Assembly: GCA_903871935.1 (NCBI GenBank)
Contig: CAIQIQ010000062.1
Span: forward strand, 1 to 64,000
From: an uncultured Phycisphaerales bacterium
Lineage (GTDB): Bacteria; Planctomycetota; Phycisphaerae; Tepidisphaerales; Tepidisphaeraceae
Length of the DNA stretch: 64,000 bases
Reading direction: 5' to 3'
Positions 36,219 through 45,219 of this stretch are shown here, in pieces (within the stretch, counting starts at the first letter, position 1; each line of letters opens with the position of its first letter). The position numbers were made by a program, and so were the translations under genes. The notes beneath the pieces were generated by a model, which was not told the origin of the DNA, did no database searches, and saw only the letters and a list, made by a program, of their open reading frames with translations.

Positions 36219-37007
36219 TCACCCATAGCGCCCGGTTACATAGTCTTCGGTTCTCTGATCGGATGGATTGGTGAAAATCGTCGGCGTCGGCCCAGCCTCT
36301 ACCAGTTGTCCCAGCAGCATGAATCCCGCATCCTGCGACACCCGCGCTGCCTGCTGCATGTTGTGCGTCACGATGATGATCGTGTACCGCGACGCCAGTT
36401 CCTGCATCAGTTCCTCGATCCGCTCTGTTGCGATCGGATCCAGCGCTGAACAGGGCTCATCCATCAGCAGCACCTCGGGCTCAACAGCCACCAATCGTGA
36501 TACGCACAGTCGCTGCTGCTGTTCGGCCGGCAGTTCCAGCGCCGACCGGTGCAGCTGATCCTTCAGCCCTTCCCACAGGTCGGTCGCCTTCAGGCTTGAT
36601 TCCACGAGCTGTTCCAGCAGCGCTCGATCGGTGATCCCATGCACGCGCGGGCCGTACAATACATTGTCAGACACCGACAGCGGGAACGGATTGGGCCTTT
36701 GGAACACCATCCCCACCCGCTTGCGAAGTTGCATCAGGTCCATCCCCGACTCATAGATGTTCCTGCCATCAAGATGAATCTCTCCCTCGATCCGCACCCC
36801 TCCGATCCGTTCATTGAGACGGTTGAAGCAGCGCAGCAGCGTGCTCTTGCCGCATCCCGATGGCCCAATGATCGCCGTGATGCAGCGCGGCCGGATCGAG
36901 ATGCTCACGTCTTTGAGCGCCTGGAAGCTCCCATACCACAGGTTCAGCTTCTCCGATCGGATCTTCACTTCCGCTCGAGCCGGGCGTGTTTTTTGGATCG
37001 CTGTCAT
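36219..37007 (-). CDS. pstB: PstB-like phosphate ABC ATPase, degenerate signature motif
   Basis: A 262-residue ABC ATPase; the ATG at 37007 is chosen because it lies just after the stop of the neighbouring pstB. Walker A GPSGCGKS (residues 48-55), Q-loop Gln103 (VFQRPNPFP), Walker B LLMDEP and the switch His215 (VTHNM) are all canonical. The ABC signature is LPAEQ (159-163) instead of LSGGQ. It keeps its own catalytic residues but would supply a faulty signature to a partner. The neighbouring PstB shows the reverse defects, so I infer a heterodimer with one working ATP site. Confidence 0.9.
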   Translation of the reverse strand: MTAIQKTRPARAEVKIRSEKLNLWYGSFQALKDVSISIRPRCITAIIGPSGCGKSTLLRCFNRLNERIGGVRIEGEIHLDGRNIYESGMDLMQLRKRVGMVFQRPNPFPLSVSDNVLYGPRVHGITDRALLEQLVESSLKATDLWEGLKDQLHRSALELPAEQQQRLCVSRLVAVEPEVLLMDEPCSALDPIATERIEELMQELASRYTIIIVTHNMQQAARVSQDAGFMLLGQLVEAGPTPTIFTNPSDQRTEDYVTGRYG

Positions 37008-37011
37008 TGTT

Positions 37012-37821
37012 CTATCCAAAATGCCCCGTGATATAGTCGCTGGTCCGCTGGTGCTTCGGATTCGTGAACAGTTCCACCGTCGGTCCGCATTCAATCAGCT
37101 CTCCCATCAGGAAGAACGCCGTCCGATCCGACGCCCGCGCTGCCTGTTTGGTATTGTTCGTCACCAGGACGATCGAGTATTTGCGCTTCAGTTCCACCAT
37201 CGCCTCCTCGATCCGCGCCGTTGAGATCGGGTCCAGCCCCGAACATGGTTCATCCAGCAGCAGCACCTCCGGTTCCAGCGCCAGCACCCGCGACAGACAC
37301 AACCGCTGCTGTTGCCCGCCGGAGAGGTCCGTCCCCGGCATGTCGAGGCGATCCTTCACCTCATCCCACAGGAACGATGCCCGCAGCGATGATTCCACCA
37401 GAGCATCCAGCCGCTGACGGGAAGTTACTCCCGCCAGCCTCGGCCCGTAGGTGATGTTCTCATAGATCGACCAGGGCAGCGGCGTTGGCACGGCATACAC
37501 CATTCCCACTCGTCGCCGCAGCGCCGGCACATCCGTCTGTGGGTGGTAGATGTCATGTCCATCGAGCTGGATCCGTCCCTCGCGAGAGAACTGCGGCTCC
37601 ATATCGTTCAGGCGGTTCAGGCTGCGCATGAGCGTTGTCTTGCCGCTCGATGCCGGTCCGATGATCGCCAGCCGCTCGCATGGCATGATCTGCAGGTTCA
37701 CCCGCTTTAGCACCTGCATCTCGCCGAAGCTGGCGGAGAAATCCTCCACGACCATCTTCGCTGGCACAGGCCCAGCCGGCTGCGGCACGCTCTGCACGAT
37801 CTGTTCCATCACCTGTGTCAT
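37012..37821 (-). CDS. pstB: PstB-like phosphate ABC ATPase, degenerate Q- and H-loops
   Basis: A 269-residue ABC ATPase of the PstB family. Walker A GPASSGKT (55-62), signature LSGGQ (166-170) and Walker B LLLDEP (Glu191) are present. The Q-loop glutamine is replaced by Ala110 (VYAVPTPLP) and the switch histidine by Asn222 (VTNNT). A GGGGAGG ribosome site precedes the ATG. It lies 14 bases after pstA and is followed by the second PstB gene. Its canonical signature complements the other copy's defective one. Confidence 0.9.
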   Translation of the reverse strand: MTQVMEQIVQSVPQPAGPVPAKMVVEDFSASFGEMQVLKRVNLQIMPCERLAIIGPASSGKTTLMRSLNRLNDMEPQFSREGRIQLDGHDIYHPQTDVPALRRRVGMVYAVPTPLPWSIYENITYGPRLAGVTSRQRLDALVESSLRASFLWDEVKDRLDMPGTDLSGGQQQRLCLSRVLALEPEVLLLDEPCSGLDPISTARIEEAMVELKRKYSIVLVTNNTKQAARASDRTAFFLMGELIECGPTVELFTNPKHQRTSDYITGHFG

Positions 37822-37835
37822 GCGTCCTGCCTCCC

Positions 37836-38669
37836 CTATGCCTTGCCCACAAACCGGCGCATCAGCCAGTACGCCGACAGGTTAATCGCCATGATCGCGA
37901 TGATCAGCACCGACGCCGTCGCATAGGCGTTGGTCATCGAGATTCCCTCGCGCGACAGGATGTAAAAGTGTAGCGACAAGGTTCGCGAGCTCTGGAAGAT
38001 CGACTGCGGCAGCCCCAGCGCAGAGCCCGCCGTCAGCATAACGGCTGCTGTCTCGCTGATGCTCCGCCCCACCGACAGCACGACCCCGGTTGCAATCCCT
38101 GGTAGCGCTGAGCGCACCACCACCCGTGTCACCATCTGCCAGCGCGTTGATCCCAGCCCGTACGCCACATCCCGATAGGCCCTGGGAACGGCCCGAATCG
38201 CCTCTTCGCTGGTGCGGATAATCGTCGGCAAGACCATCAGCGCCACCGTCAGTGCCCCCGATATAACCGACAAGCCCATTCCCAATGTGATCACGAAGAA
38301 GACGAAGCCGAACAGCCCGAAAATGATCGACGGAATCCCAGCCAGGCAGTCGGCCCCGAAGCGAATCGCCGCCGTCATCTTCCCTTCGTGCGTGTACTCC
38401 GTCAGGTAGATCGCCGTCGCTACCCCTACCGGTGCCGCGATCACCACCGCCAGCATCGTCACCCACAGCGTCCCCACGATCATCGGAAACACGCCCCCCT
38501 CTCGCCCCATCGACTTGGGTGATTCCGTCAGGAACGCCCAACTCAGGTGCGGCAGACCATGCCACAGGATATATGTGATGATGAACGCCAGAACTCCCAT
38601 GGCCACTGCCGCCAGCGTCCACATGATGCTCACCGCAATCCGCTGCGTAATCGATGGCGCTATTCTCAT
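37836..38669 (-). CDS. pstA: PstA, phosphate ABC permease
   Basis: A 277-residue, six-helix permease. The ATG at 38669 overlaps the pstC stop as ATGA; the longer frame to 38990 is the shadow of pstC. The EAA-type loop (EEAIRAVPRAYRDVAYGLGSTRWQ is its extent; key residues Glu, Ala, Gly) lies near residues 165-190. IPSIIFGLFGF also matches PstA. Translation is coupled to pstC. Confidence 0.92.
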   Translation of the reverse strand: MRIAPSITQRIAVSIMWTLAAVAMGVLAFIITYILWHGLPHLSWAFLTESPKSMGREGGVFPMIVGTLWVTMLAVVIAAPVGVATAIYLTEYTHEGKMTAAIRFGADCLAGIPSIIFGLFGFVFFVITLGMGLSVISGALTVALMVLPTIIRTSEEAIRAVPRAYRDVAYGLGSTRWQMVTRVVVRSALPGIATGVVLSVGRSISETAAVMLTAGSALGLPQSIFQSSRTLSLHFYILSREGISMTNAYATASVLIIAIMAINLSAYWLMRRFVGKA

Positions 38670-39598
38670 TTCGCCAGCACCTTCACTTTCGACCGCCGCC
38701 GCGAAACACGCAATGCAATCGTGTTCAGAACCATGATGATGACAAACAGCACAACACCCGTTGCGAATAGCGCCTTGCGATGATCGCCTGCGGCATATCC
38801 CATCTCCAAGGCAATGTTGCTTGTCAGCGTCCGCACCGGATCCAGTATGCTGTGCGGCAATTCCAGTGTGTTCCCCGCCACCATAATCACCGCCATCGTC
38901 TCGCCCACCGCCCGGCCCATGCCCAGGATGACGGCCGCCACGATTCCAGAACGCGCCGCCTTCAGCACCACCATGTGCGTCGTCTGCCATTCGGTAGCGC
39001 CCAGCGCGATCGATCCCTCGATATAGCTCTTGGGAACCGCACGCAGGGCATCAACCGAAATGCTCGTGATCGTTGGAAGCATCATCACCCCCAGCACGAT
39101 TGAACTCGCCAGCACCGACAACCCCGGCCCACCCAGATAGTCCCTGATGAATGGCACCAGGATCGCCACGCCAATGAACCCGTACACCACGGACGGAATG
39201 CCCGCCAGCAGTTCAATCGCCGGCTTGATGATCGACACCATCCGAGGCGGACAATACTGAGTCAGCAGGATGGCACACCCCAGCCCGAATACCATCCCGA
39301 TCACCATCGCGCCGGCCGTTACCATCAGCGACCCGACAATCATCGGCAGAATCCCAAACTCGCCCTCCAGCGGATACCAATGGCTCGAGAAAATGAATCT
39401 CCTCAGGCCCACTTTCGCAATGATCGGTATCCCCTCCTTGAAGATGAAGGCCGTGATCACCGCCAGGCCCGACAACGCCGACAATGCCATCAGGAACAGC
39501 ACCCAACTGATCACCCGCTCGGAATCCAGCCGCCGCCGCGCCAACAGCGGCCGTCGCGCTGCGGATTGCACCGGTATTTGCGCCCTCATCGTGCTCAT
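38666..39598 (-). CDS. pstC: PstC, phosphate ABC permease
   Basis: A 310-residue, six-helix permease of the PstC type. The segment HWYPLEGEFGILPMIVGSL near residue 73 and IPSVVYGFIGVAILVPF near residue 135 are typical, as is the EAA loop with DALRAVPKSYIEGSIALGAT near residue 185. It overlaps pstS by four bases (ATGA) and pstA likewise, so the operon is tightly coupled. Confidence 0.92.
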   Translation of the reverse strand: MSTMRAQIPVQSAARRPLLARRRLDSERVISWVLFLMALSALSGLAVITAFIFKEGIPIIAKVGLRRFIFSSHWYPLEGEFGILPMIVGSLMVTAGAMVIGMVFGLGCAILLTQYCPPRMVSIIKPAIELLAGIPSVVYGFIGVAILVPFIRDYLGGPGLSVLASSIVLGVMMLPTITSISVDALRAVPKSYIEGSIALGATEWQTTHMVVLKAARSGIVAAVILGMGRAVGETMAVIMVAGNTLELPHSILDPVRTLTSNIALEMGYAAGDHRKALFATGVVLFVIIMVLNTIALRVSRRRSKVKVLAK

Positions 39599-40392
39599 TG
39601 CACTCTCACCAGCCCTTCCTTCACCAGCATCTGCTGCCCTTCCACTGAGAGTACATAATCAATGAATGCCTGGGCGTCGCTGCCTGGCTTGCTCTTTGTG
39701 ACGAACAGGAACGGCCGCACCAGAGGATACTTCTTCGTCATCACCTGCTCCGCCGTGGGCTCCACGCCATCCACCTTGAGCGCCTTGAGGTCCTTCCCCA
39801 CCAGCCCCAGCGACATATACCCGATCGCACACGAGTCATTCCGAACCAGTTCCTTTACCGAACCGTTCGACTCCTGGGTCATCGCCTTGGGTGAGATTCG
39901 GCTCTTGCCCATCACCAGTTTCACAAACGCCTCGCGCGTGCCCGATCCCTCCTCGCGCGTGATCAGGCGGATCGGCCGATCCTCTCCACCTACCTCGGCC
40001 CAGTTCGTGATCTCGCCGGCGAATATCCGCTCAACCTGTTGCTTCGTAAGCCCGTCCACCCGATTGGATGGATGCACCACTACCGATAGCCCATCCCGTG
40101 CAATTGCCACCGACTGAAACACCTTCGCCTCATCCTCTTTCAGCGACCGCGAGCACATCCCGATGTCCGCCACTCCGTTGAGCGCCGCCTGCAGCCCCGC
40201 CGTCGATCCGCCCCCCTGCACCTCCACACGCCTGTGCCCGCCAATCCGGTTGAACTCCTCCGCGAGCATCTCAGCAAACGGCTGCACCGACGTCGACCCG
40301 ATCACGTTGACGGTCGCCCCTTTCTCGCTTCCCAGCCCCGGCAACAGCAGCAGTGCCAGCAGCAGCAGAACTCCTCCCAACAGCCACTTCAT
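39595..40392 (-). CDS. pstS: PstS, periplasmic phosphate-binding protein
   Basis: A 265-residue protein. The ATG at 40392 is followed by a hydrophobic signal segment (KWLLGGVLLLLALLLLPGLG) and preceded by AAAGGAAG; the frame to 40440 lacks support. The PstS fold is indicated by IGSTSVQPFAEMLAEEFN and by the phosphate-binding segments GGGSTAG and EGSGTREAF. It has no lipobox cysteine, so it is probably free in the periplasm or membrane-anchored by the signal segment. It is the first gene of the pst operon. Confidence 0.92.
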   Translation of the reverse strand: MKWLLGGVLLLLALLLLPGLGSEKGATVNVIGSTSVQPFAEMLAEEFNRIGGHRRVEVQGGGSTAGLQAALNGVADIGMCSRSLKEDEAKVFQSVAIARDGLSVVVHPSNRVDGLTKQQVERIFAGEITNWAEVGGEDRPIRLITREEGSGTREAFVKLVMGKSRISPKAMTQESNGSVKELVRNDSCAIGYMSLGLVGKDLKALKVDGVEPTAEQVMTKKYPLVRPFLFVTKSKPGSDAQAFIDYVLSVEGQQMLVKEGLVRVQ

Positions 40393-40501
40393 ATCTTCCT
40401 TTCGCTCACCTCGCAGAATCTGAACCAAATCCACAAACATTCCTAACTATCCGCTGCAATCGTATTTGGCCCACCATCCTTCACAAGTGCCTTTGCCATT
40501 C

Positions 40502-40520
40502 GTTAACCAAACCTTAATAA
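40502..40520. promoter_or_regulatory. Possible Pho-box-like direct repeat upstream of pstS
   Basis: On the plus strand, GTTAACCA-AAC-CTTAATAA forms two 8-bp TTAA-centred repeats separated by 3 bp (11-bp period), as in cyanobacterial and Bacillus phosphate-control boxes. It lies 110 bases upstream of the pstS ATG and 83 bases before the divergent BNR gene. It is an AT-rich spot in a GC-rich spacer. The assignment is by resemblance only. Confidence 0.35.
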
Positions 40521-40602
40521 TCCCCGGTCGGCAAACACCTTTGCCTTCTGCCATGCGCGAATATACCTTGCTGTTGAGCCCATTCTCCAGAAGGAGCAAC
40601 CA

Positions 40603-43026
40603 ATGAAATGCTGCGCCATGAGATACTCGGTTATCATGCTCGCCATGATCTGCACGAACTTTCTCTCCTGCACATCTGCCCAGCAGCCTGCCAAACCATC
40701 GCCCAAACCCGCGTGGGAACGAATAGGCCCAGGTGGTGGCGGCACAACCTTGTCGCCGGTATTTCATCCCACCGACCCCAATCGGATGTGGGTTCGCTGC
40801 GATATGAGCGGCGATTATGTCACCAGAGACGGCGGCAAATCCTGGGATATACACAATTTCAAAGGTGGAGGGACCCTGTTCGCCTTTGACCCGGCCAACT
40901 CCGACCGCATGTTCGTGGGCGGCGACTTCCTGCACCGCACTAGCGACGGCGGAAAGACCTGGCAGATGGTTCTGCCTCGCCTCGACCAGGTACAGAGCAT
41001 GCGCCAGTACGGCGACCACGCCGACTTTGAATTCACCGTCAAGAAAGATTTTGCCCTTGGCCAGGGATCTGTTGATGCCATCTGCATCGACGCTGTCGAT
41101 CCGCGCTTCATGGTGGTCGGCTGGGGCAAGCGCATCGTTTTCTCCACCGACGGCGCCGACACGTGGACCAGTGCCGGCGAGACGGATGCCAACGCCTCGT
41201 TCATCTACCAGACCCCTGAGGCGGCCGGCCAATTCCTGATATTCGCGGGCTCCTCGGTCTACAGCTTCTCCAAGACCACCCGGACTTTCACAAAGCGAGC
41301 GGTTCCCATTGAAGGCCCCTTTGCCGTAACCGGGGGATTCAACCCACAAACCAGGCAGTCCTGCCTGTACGCTCTTACCGGGAGCCCCCGTAATAGATCA
41401 GGAGTTTCCAAGGTCATGGCCTCCACTGACCGCGGCCAGACGTGGAAAGAGCCTGCCATGAAACTGCCGGAGGAGTTCAAAGGCAGCGCCCCGCGCTTCT
41501 CCAAACTCGTTGCCTGCCTCGGCGATGGTCGGACACTCTACATGATCTGCACGCGCCTGGCGGAGACCTATGGCACCCCCACGCCCTCCTACTGGCACGG
41601 CATCCTCAAATCCAGCAACGGCGGCCAGGACTGGGCCTGGGTATATAAAGCCCGGGGCGGCAACTGGGAATACGCCGACGCAGCGCATAACTACCGCGCC
41701 AAGCCCGGATTTGAAGCCCAGAACCTCAAGGATGGCTGGGTCGCTGAAGCCTTCAACCGAAAAGGCGACGGCGTCTGCTTTGAATACAACAGCATCTTTG
41801 ACGTCGGTGTCTGTCCCGGCGATCCCAACGCCGTCGTCTTCACCGACCTCTGGCGCACCATCCGCTCAGACGATGGCGGCAAGAACTGGCACGAGGCCTA
41901 TGGCGAACTTCAGCCCGATGGCTCCTCGCGCAGCAGAGGCACGGATGTCACCACCACCTACGGTGTGCATTTTGACCCGTTCGACCGCAACCACATGTTC
42001 ATCAGTTGGACGGACATCGCACTCCACAGCTCGTCAAACAGCGGAAAGAACTGGCTCCGCTCCATCAACGGCATCCCGCCACACTGGGACAACACCTGCT
42101 ACTGGCTCGTGTTTGATCCTGAGATCAAGGGCAAGATCTGGTCGGTGTGGTCTTCCCGTCACGATTTCCCCCGTTTCAAGATGACGCGGAATGCCAACTG
42201 GCGCGACTCGGCCGCTGGCGGAGTATGCCTCTCCACCGATGGCGGGACCAACTGGTCCGTAACCAGTCAAAGCCTCACCGATCACGCTCCCAGCACCTGC
42301 ATCGTTCTGGACCCCACCAGCCCCAAGAACAATAGAACCTTGTATGTCACCGTCTATGGATTCGGCGTTGCCAAATCGACCGATGATGGCAAGACCTGGG
42401 CCTACAAGAACAAGGGCCTCCCCGAACAGCCACACGCCTTTGAAATCGTTCGCCAGCCTGATGGCCGCCTCTTCGTGGTCATCACCCCCAAACCCGCCGT
42501 AAAAGATGGCAAGCTCCTCCCCGAAGTTGTGCGCGGTTCGGTCTACACCTCCACTGATGGCGCGGAAACCTGGACGAAGGTCAACATCCCCTCGACCGTG
42601 TGTTTCCCCAACAGCATCACCTATGACCCCTCCAACCCCAAACGCCTGTATCTGGCATCTTGGGGCAGTTTCGCCATTGGAGACATACTGGGTGCAAGTG
42701 TAGCTCGCGAGATCGGTCCAGACACACCTATTCGGTCCGATGGTGGAGTGTTCATGTCGGAAGATGGCGGAAATACATGGACGCGAGTCTTCTCGGAAAA
42801 GGAATATGTCTATTCCGTGGCCGTCGATCCCCGCATCCCCGGCAGAGTCTATCTCAACGGCTTCTCTTATGGCGCCTATCAGAGTAACGACTACGGAAAG
42901 ACCTGGGCGCCAATCCCCGGCTACGACTTCTATTGGGGCCAGCGCGCCATCCTCGACCCCTATGACAAGGACAAGATCTACCTGACCACCTTCGGCAGCA
43001 GCGTATGGCATGGCCCGGTGCGGTAA
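40603..43026 (+). CDS. Secreted BNR/sortilin-like beta-propeller protein
   Basis: An 807-residue protein with a signal peptide and possible lipobox (LSCTSA near residues 22-27). Many BNR/Asp-box repeats follow: TRDGGKSW, TSDGGKTW, STDGADTW, SSNGGQDW, STDGGTNW, STDDGKTW and SEDGGNTW. The arrangement resembles the two seven-bladed propellers of GH74/xyloglucanase-like proteins or surface adhesins. GGGTTLSPVFHPTDPNRMWV at the start fits GH74-like proteins. The catalytic aspartates could not be verified. AGAAGGAGC precedes the ATG. Confidence 0.85.
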   Translation: MKCCAMRYSVIMLAMICTNFLSCTSAQQPAKPSPKPAWERIGPGGGGTTLSPVFHPTDPNRMWVRCDMSGDYVTRDGGKSWDIHNFKGGGTLFAFDPANSDRMFVGGDFLHRTSDGGKTWQMVLPRLDQVQSMRQYGDHADFEFTVKKDFALGQGSVDAICIDAVDPRFMVVGWGKRIVFSTDGADTWTSAGETDANASFIYQTPEAAGQFLIFAGSSVYSFSKTTRTFTKRAVPIEGPFAVTGGFNPQTRQSCLYALTGSPRNRSGVSKVMASTDRGQTWKEPAMKLPEEFKGSAPRFSKLVACLGDGRTLYMICTRLAETYGTPTPSYWHGILKSSNGGQDWAWVYKARGGNWEYADAAHNYRAKPGFEAQNLKDGWVAEAFNRKGDGVCFEYNSIFDVGVCPGDPNAVVFTDLWRTIRSDDGGKNWHEAYGELQPDGSSRSRGTDVTTTYGVHFDPFDRNHMFISWTDIALHSSSNSGKNWLRSINGIPPHWDNTCYWLVFDPEIKGKIWSVWSSRHDFPRFKMTRNANWRDSAAGGVCLSTDGGTNWSVTSQSLTDHAPSTCIVLDPTSPKNNRTLYVTVYGFGVAKSTDDGKTWAYKNKGLPEQPHAFEIVRQPDGRLFVVITPKPAVKDGKLLPEVVRGSVYTSTDGAETWTKVNIPSTVCFPNSITYDPSNPKRLYLASWGSFAIGDILGASVAREIGPDTPIRSDGGVFMSEDGGNTWTRVFSEKEYVYSVAVDPRIPGRVYLNGFSYGAYQSNDYGKTWAPIPGYDFYWGQRAILDPYDKDKIYLTTFGSSVWHGPVR

Positions 43027-43067
43027 AGGCTTGACGCGGCCGGCTGAGCAATGGACTATCACATGCG

Positions 43068-45215
43068 ATGAAGATTCCAACACCCCAGCAGATCAAGTCC
43101 GAGTTCCAACGAGATGTTCAACTCCCAGCGTGGCGCGGGCGCGGGAGCAAGCTGCAACCGCAGCAGGCGCCGGTCTATGAAGGACGTAACCGTGAACTTC
43201 AGGACTACATTGCGGATTTGGCAAAGGCGAATCTCGTCGAGCACCGCAGGGCCGTCGCTCAGTTGCGCGATGCCGATGCCATCCTCGCCCGCGGCCGAAA
43301 AGTCCGGCGCATCCTGGCGCAGGTGATGGGATTGAGCAAACTCCCGCCGCGCACGCCGCTCAAGGCAAAAACGGTCCGGACCCTTCATCGCGAAGGGTAC
43401 GAGATTGAGCATGTGATCTTTGAGTCGCGCCCGCAGGTGTTCGTCACCGCGAATCTCTACCTGCCAACGGGTGTTGCCCGGCCAGTTCCCGCCGTCACGT
43501 GGCTATGCGGACATTCACTGAATGGCAAAGCCTACAAGAACTACCAGAATGGCGCTGTCCAGCTCGCGCGCAAAGGCTTGGCCGTCCTCATTGCCGACCC
43601 CGCCGGCCAGGGCGAGCGCGATGAATATGTAGATATCGCCACCGGCCGCAGAACCATCGACCGGGCATGCCGGATGCACGCCGTCGCCGGGGAGCCCACG
43701 TATCTGCTGGGATCGAACTTCGGCGCGCTGCGCCTCTGGGATGCGATGCGGGGCGTCGATTACCTGCAGAGCCGCCGCGATATCCTGCCGGATCGTATCG
43801 GCGCTGTCGGCGGCAGCGGCGGCGGTTGGGAATCCATCTGGCTGACAGCGCTCGATCAGCGCATCCGCGCTCTGGCTAGCAATGTCTATCTGACAACCTG
43901 GCATCGGCGCATTGAATCGCGCGCTGGCGATGCCGAACCCGATCCGGAGCAGGATCCGTTTGGCATCTGCGTGGACGGCATCGAGGCGGCCGACCTGATC
44001 ATCGCCTGCTTCCCCCGCCCTGTCGCCCTGGGCACCACGTTGCGCGACATTTTCCCCGTCGATGGCACGATCGAGTGCTACAACGAAGGCCGGGCGCTCT
44101 ATCAGCGCGCCGGCATGGTTGAGCGCGTCTCCATCGCCATCGGCGATGATGGCCACAACCTGACCCCCGAAATCCGGCGCCAGACCTATCGCTGGATGCG
44201 CCGCTGGCTTGCCGATGATCCGGCGCCCGACGAGAACGAGACGCCATTCAAGCCAGAACCCGAAGCCAACACCTACTGCACACGCCACGGGATCGTTCTG
44301 CGTGATCTAGGCGGCCTGACTACCGCAGAACTCAATGCTCAATGGGCCAGGGAACTTGCCCAGCAGCGCCAAGCCCGGCAGCGCCGCCGCACCTGGCCGG
44401 CCGATGTACCTGCAATGCTCCGCTCCCTCCTGCAATTGCCGGAGCCCCAGGGCATCTGCGCCATCCTTGGCCAGCCGCACGCCATGGGAAAGGTCACCGT
44501 ACAGTCGCTGACGACTACCTGCGCCAACGGCGTAGGCGTGGATGGCAAACTCTGGCTGCCACAGCAACCCGGCAAGCAACCGCCCACGATCTACCTTGCC
44601 GACTTGCAGGTGGGCGACCAGCCTTCGATCGACAAGAAATGTCGGCAGATGGCCGAGTCCGGGTCGGTCGTGCTCGAGCTTGCCCCCTGTGGCCGGGCCG
44701 GACTGCGTGAATGCTATACCGATTTCGTACCGCTGGTTGAGACGACCCTGACATACAACGCATATCTCCTCGGCCGGCAAGTCCTGTCCATGCGCGTGGC
44801 AGATGTATTATGGGCGGCAAGCTGGCTTCGTAGACAACCGGCCGTCAACGGCCATGCGGTCAGGCTGCACGGCGTAGGCTATGGAGCACTCCTGGGACTG
44901 CTGGCTGGCGCCGTAGACCGCGATATCGCCAGCGTTGTCGAAGAGCAGCCCCTGACCAGTCTCAGTTCGCTTGCCTGGAATCGCTGCTACGACTGGCCGG
45001 TAAGCGTGATCATTCCCGGCATCCTTCAGAAGATGGACCTGGAGGACATTCGTGCTTCCCTGGCCCCGCGACCACTGACCATCATCAATCCGCTGAACCA
45101 TCTGCGGCAGTCGCTCGCACCGGTGGCGGCACGCGACGAATTCGCAGTCGTCCGCAAGGCATATCAAGCCGTTCGAGCCACGAACGTGCTGATCACCAGA
45201 TTCAAGAAACCCTGA
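43068..45215 (+). CDS. Two-domain alpha/beta hydrolase (acetyl-xylan-esterase-like), second domain inactive
   Basis: A 715-residue protein without a signal peptide. The first domain has the GGSGGGWES nucleophile elbow (Ser250) and the later GDDGHNLTPE histidine near residue 365, so it is likely active. The second domain (about residues 440-715) has an equivalent elbow GVGYGALLG near residue 601 in which Tyr replaces the serine. The layout is two hydrolase domains with one dead, resembling prolyl-oligopeptidase/acetyl-xylan-esterase relatives. It is followed four bases later by the MttB-like gene, so they probably share a transcript. The substrate is unknown. Confidence 0.78.
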   Translation: MKIPTPQQIKSEFQRDVQLPAWRGRGSKLQPQQAPVYEGRNRELQDYIADLAKANLVEHRRAVAQLRDADAILARGRKVRRILAQVMGLSKLPPRTPLKAKTVRTLHREGYEIEHVIFESRPQVFVTANLYLPTGVARPVPAVTWLCGHSLNGKAYKNYQNGAVQLARKGLAVLIADPAGQGERDEYVDIATGRRTIDRACRMHAVAGEPTYLLGSNFGALRLWDAMRGVDYLQSRRDILPDRIGAVGGSGGGWESIWLTALDQRIRALASNVYLTTWHRRIESRAGDAEPDPEQDPFGICVDGIEAADLIIACFPRPVALGTTLRDIFPVDGTIECYNEGRALYQRAGMVERVSIAIGDDGHNLTPEIRRQTYRWMRRWLADDPAPDENETPFKPEPEANTYCTRHGIVLRDLGGLTTAELNAQWARELAQQRQARQRRRTWPADVPAMLRSLLQLPEPQGICAILGQPHAMGKVTVQSLTTTCANGVGVDGKLWLPQQPGKQPPTIYLADLQVGDQPSIDKKCRQMAESGSVVLELAPCGRAGLRECYTDFVPLVETTLTYNAYLLGRQVLSMRVADVLWAASWLRRQPAVNGHAVRLHGVGYGALLGLLAGAVDRDIASVVEEQPLTSLSSLAWNRCYDWPVSVIIPGILQKMDLEDIRASLAPRPLTIINPLNHLRQSLAPVAARDEFAVVRKAYQAVRATNVLITRFKKP

Positions 45216-45219
45216 TCCT

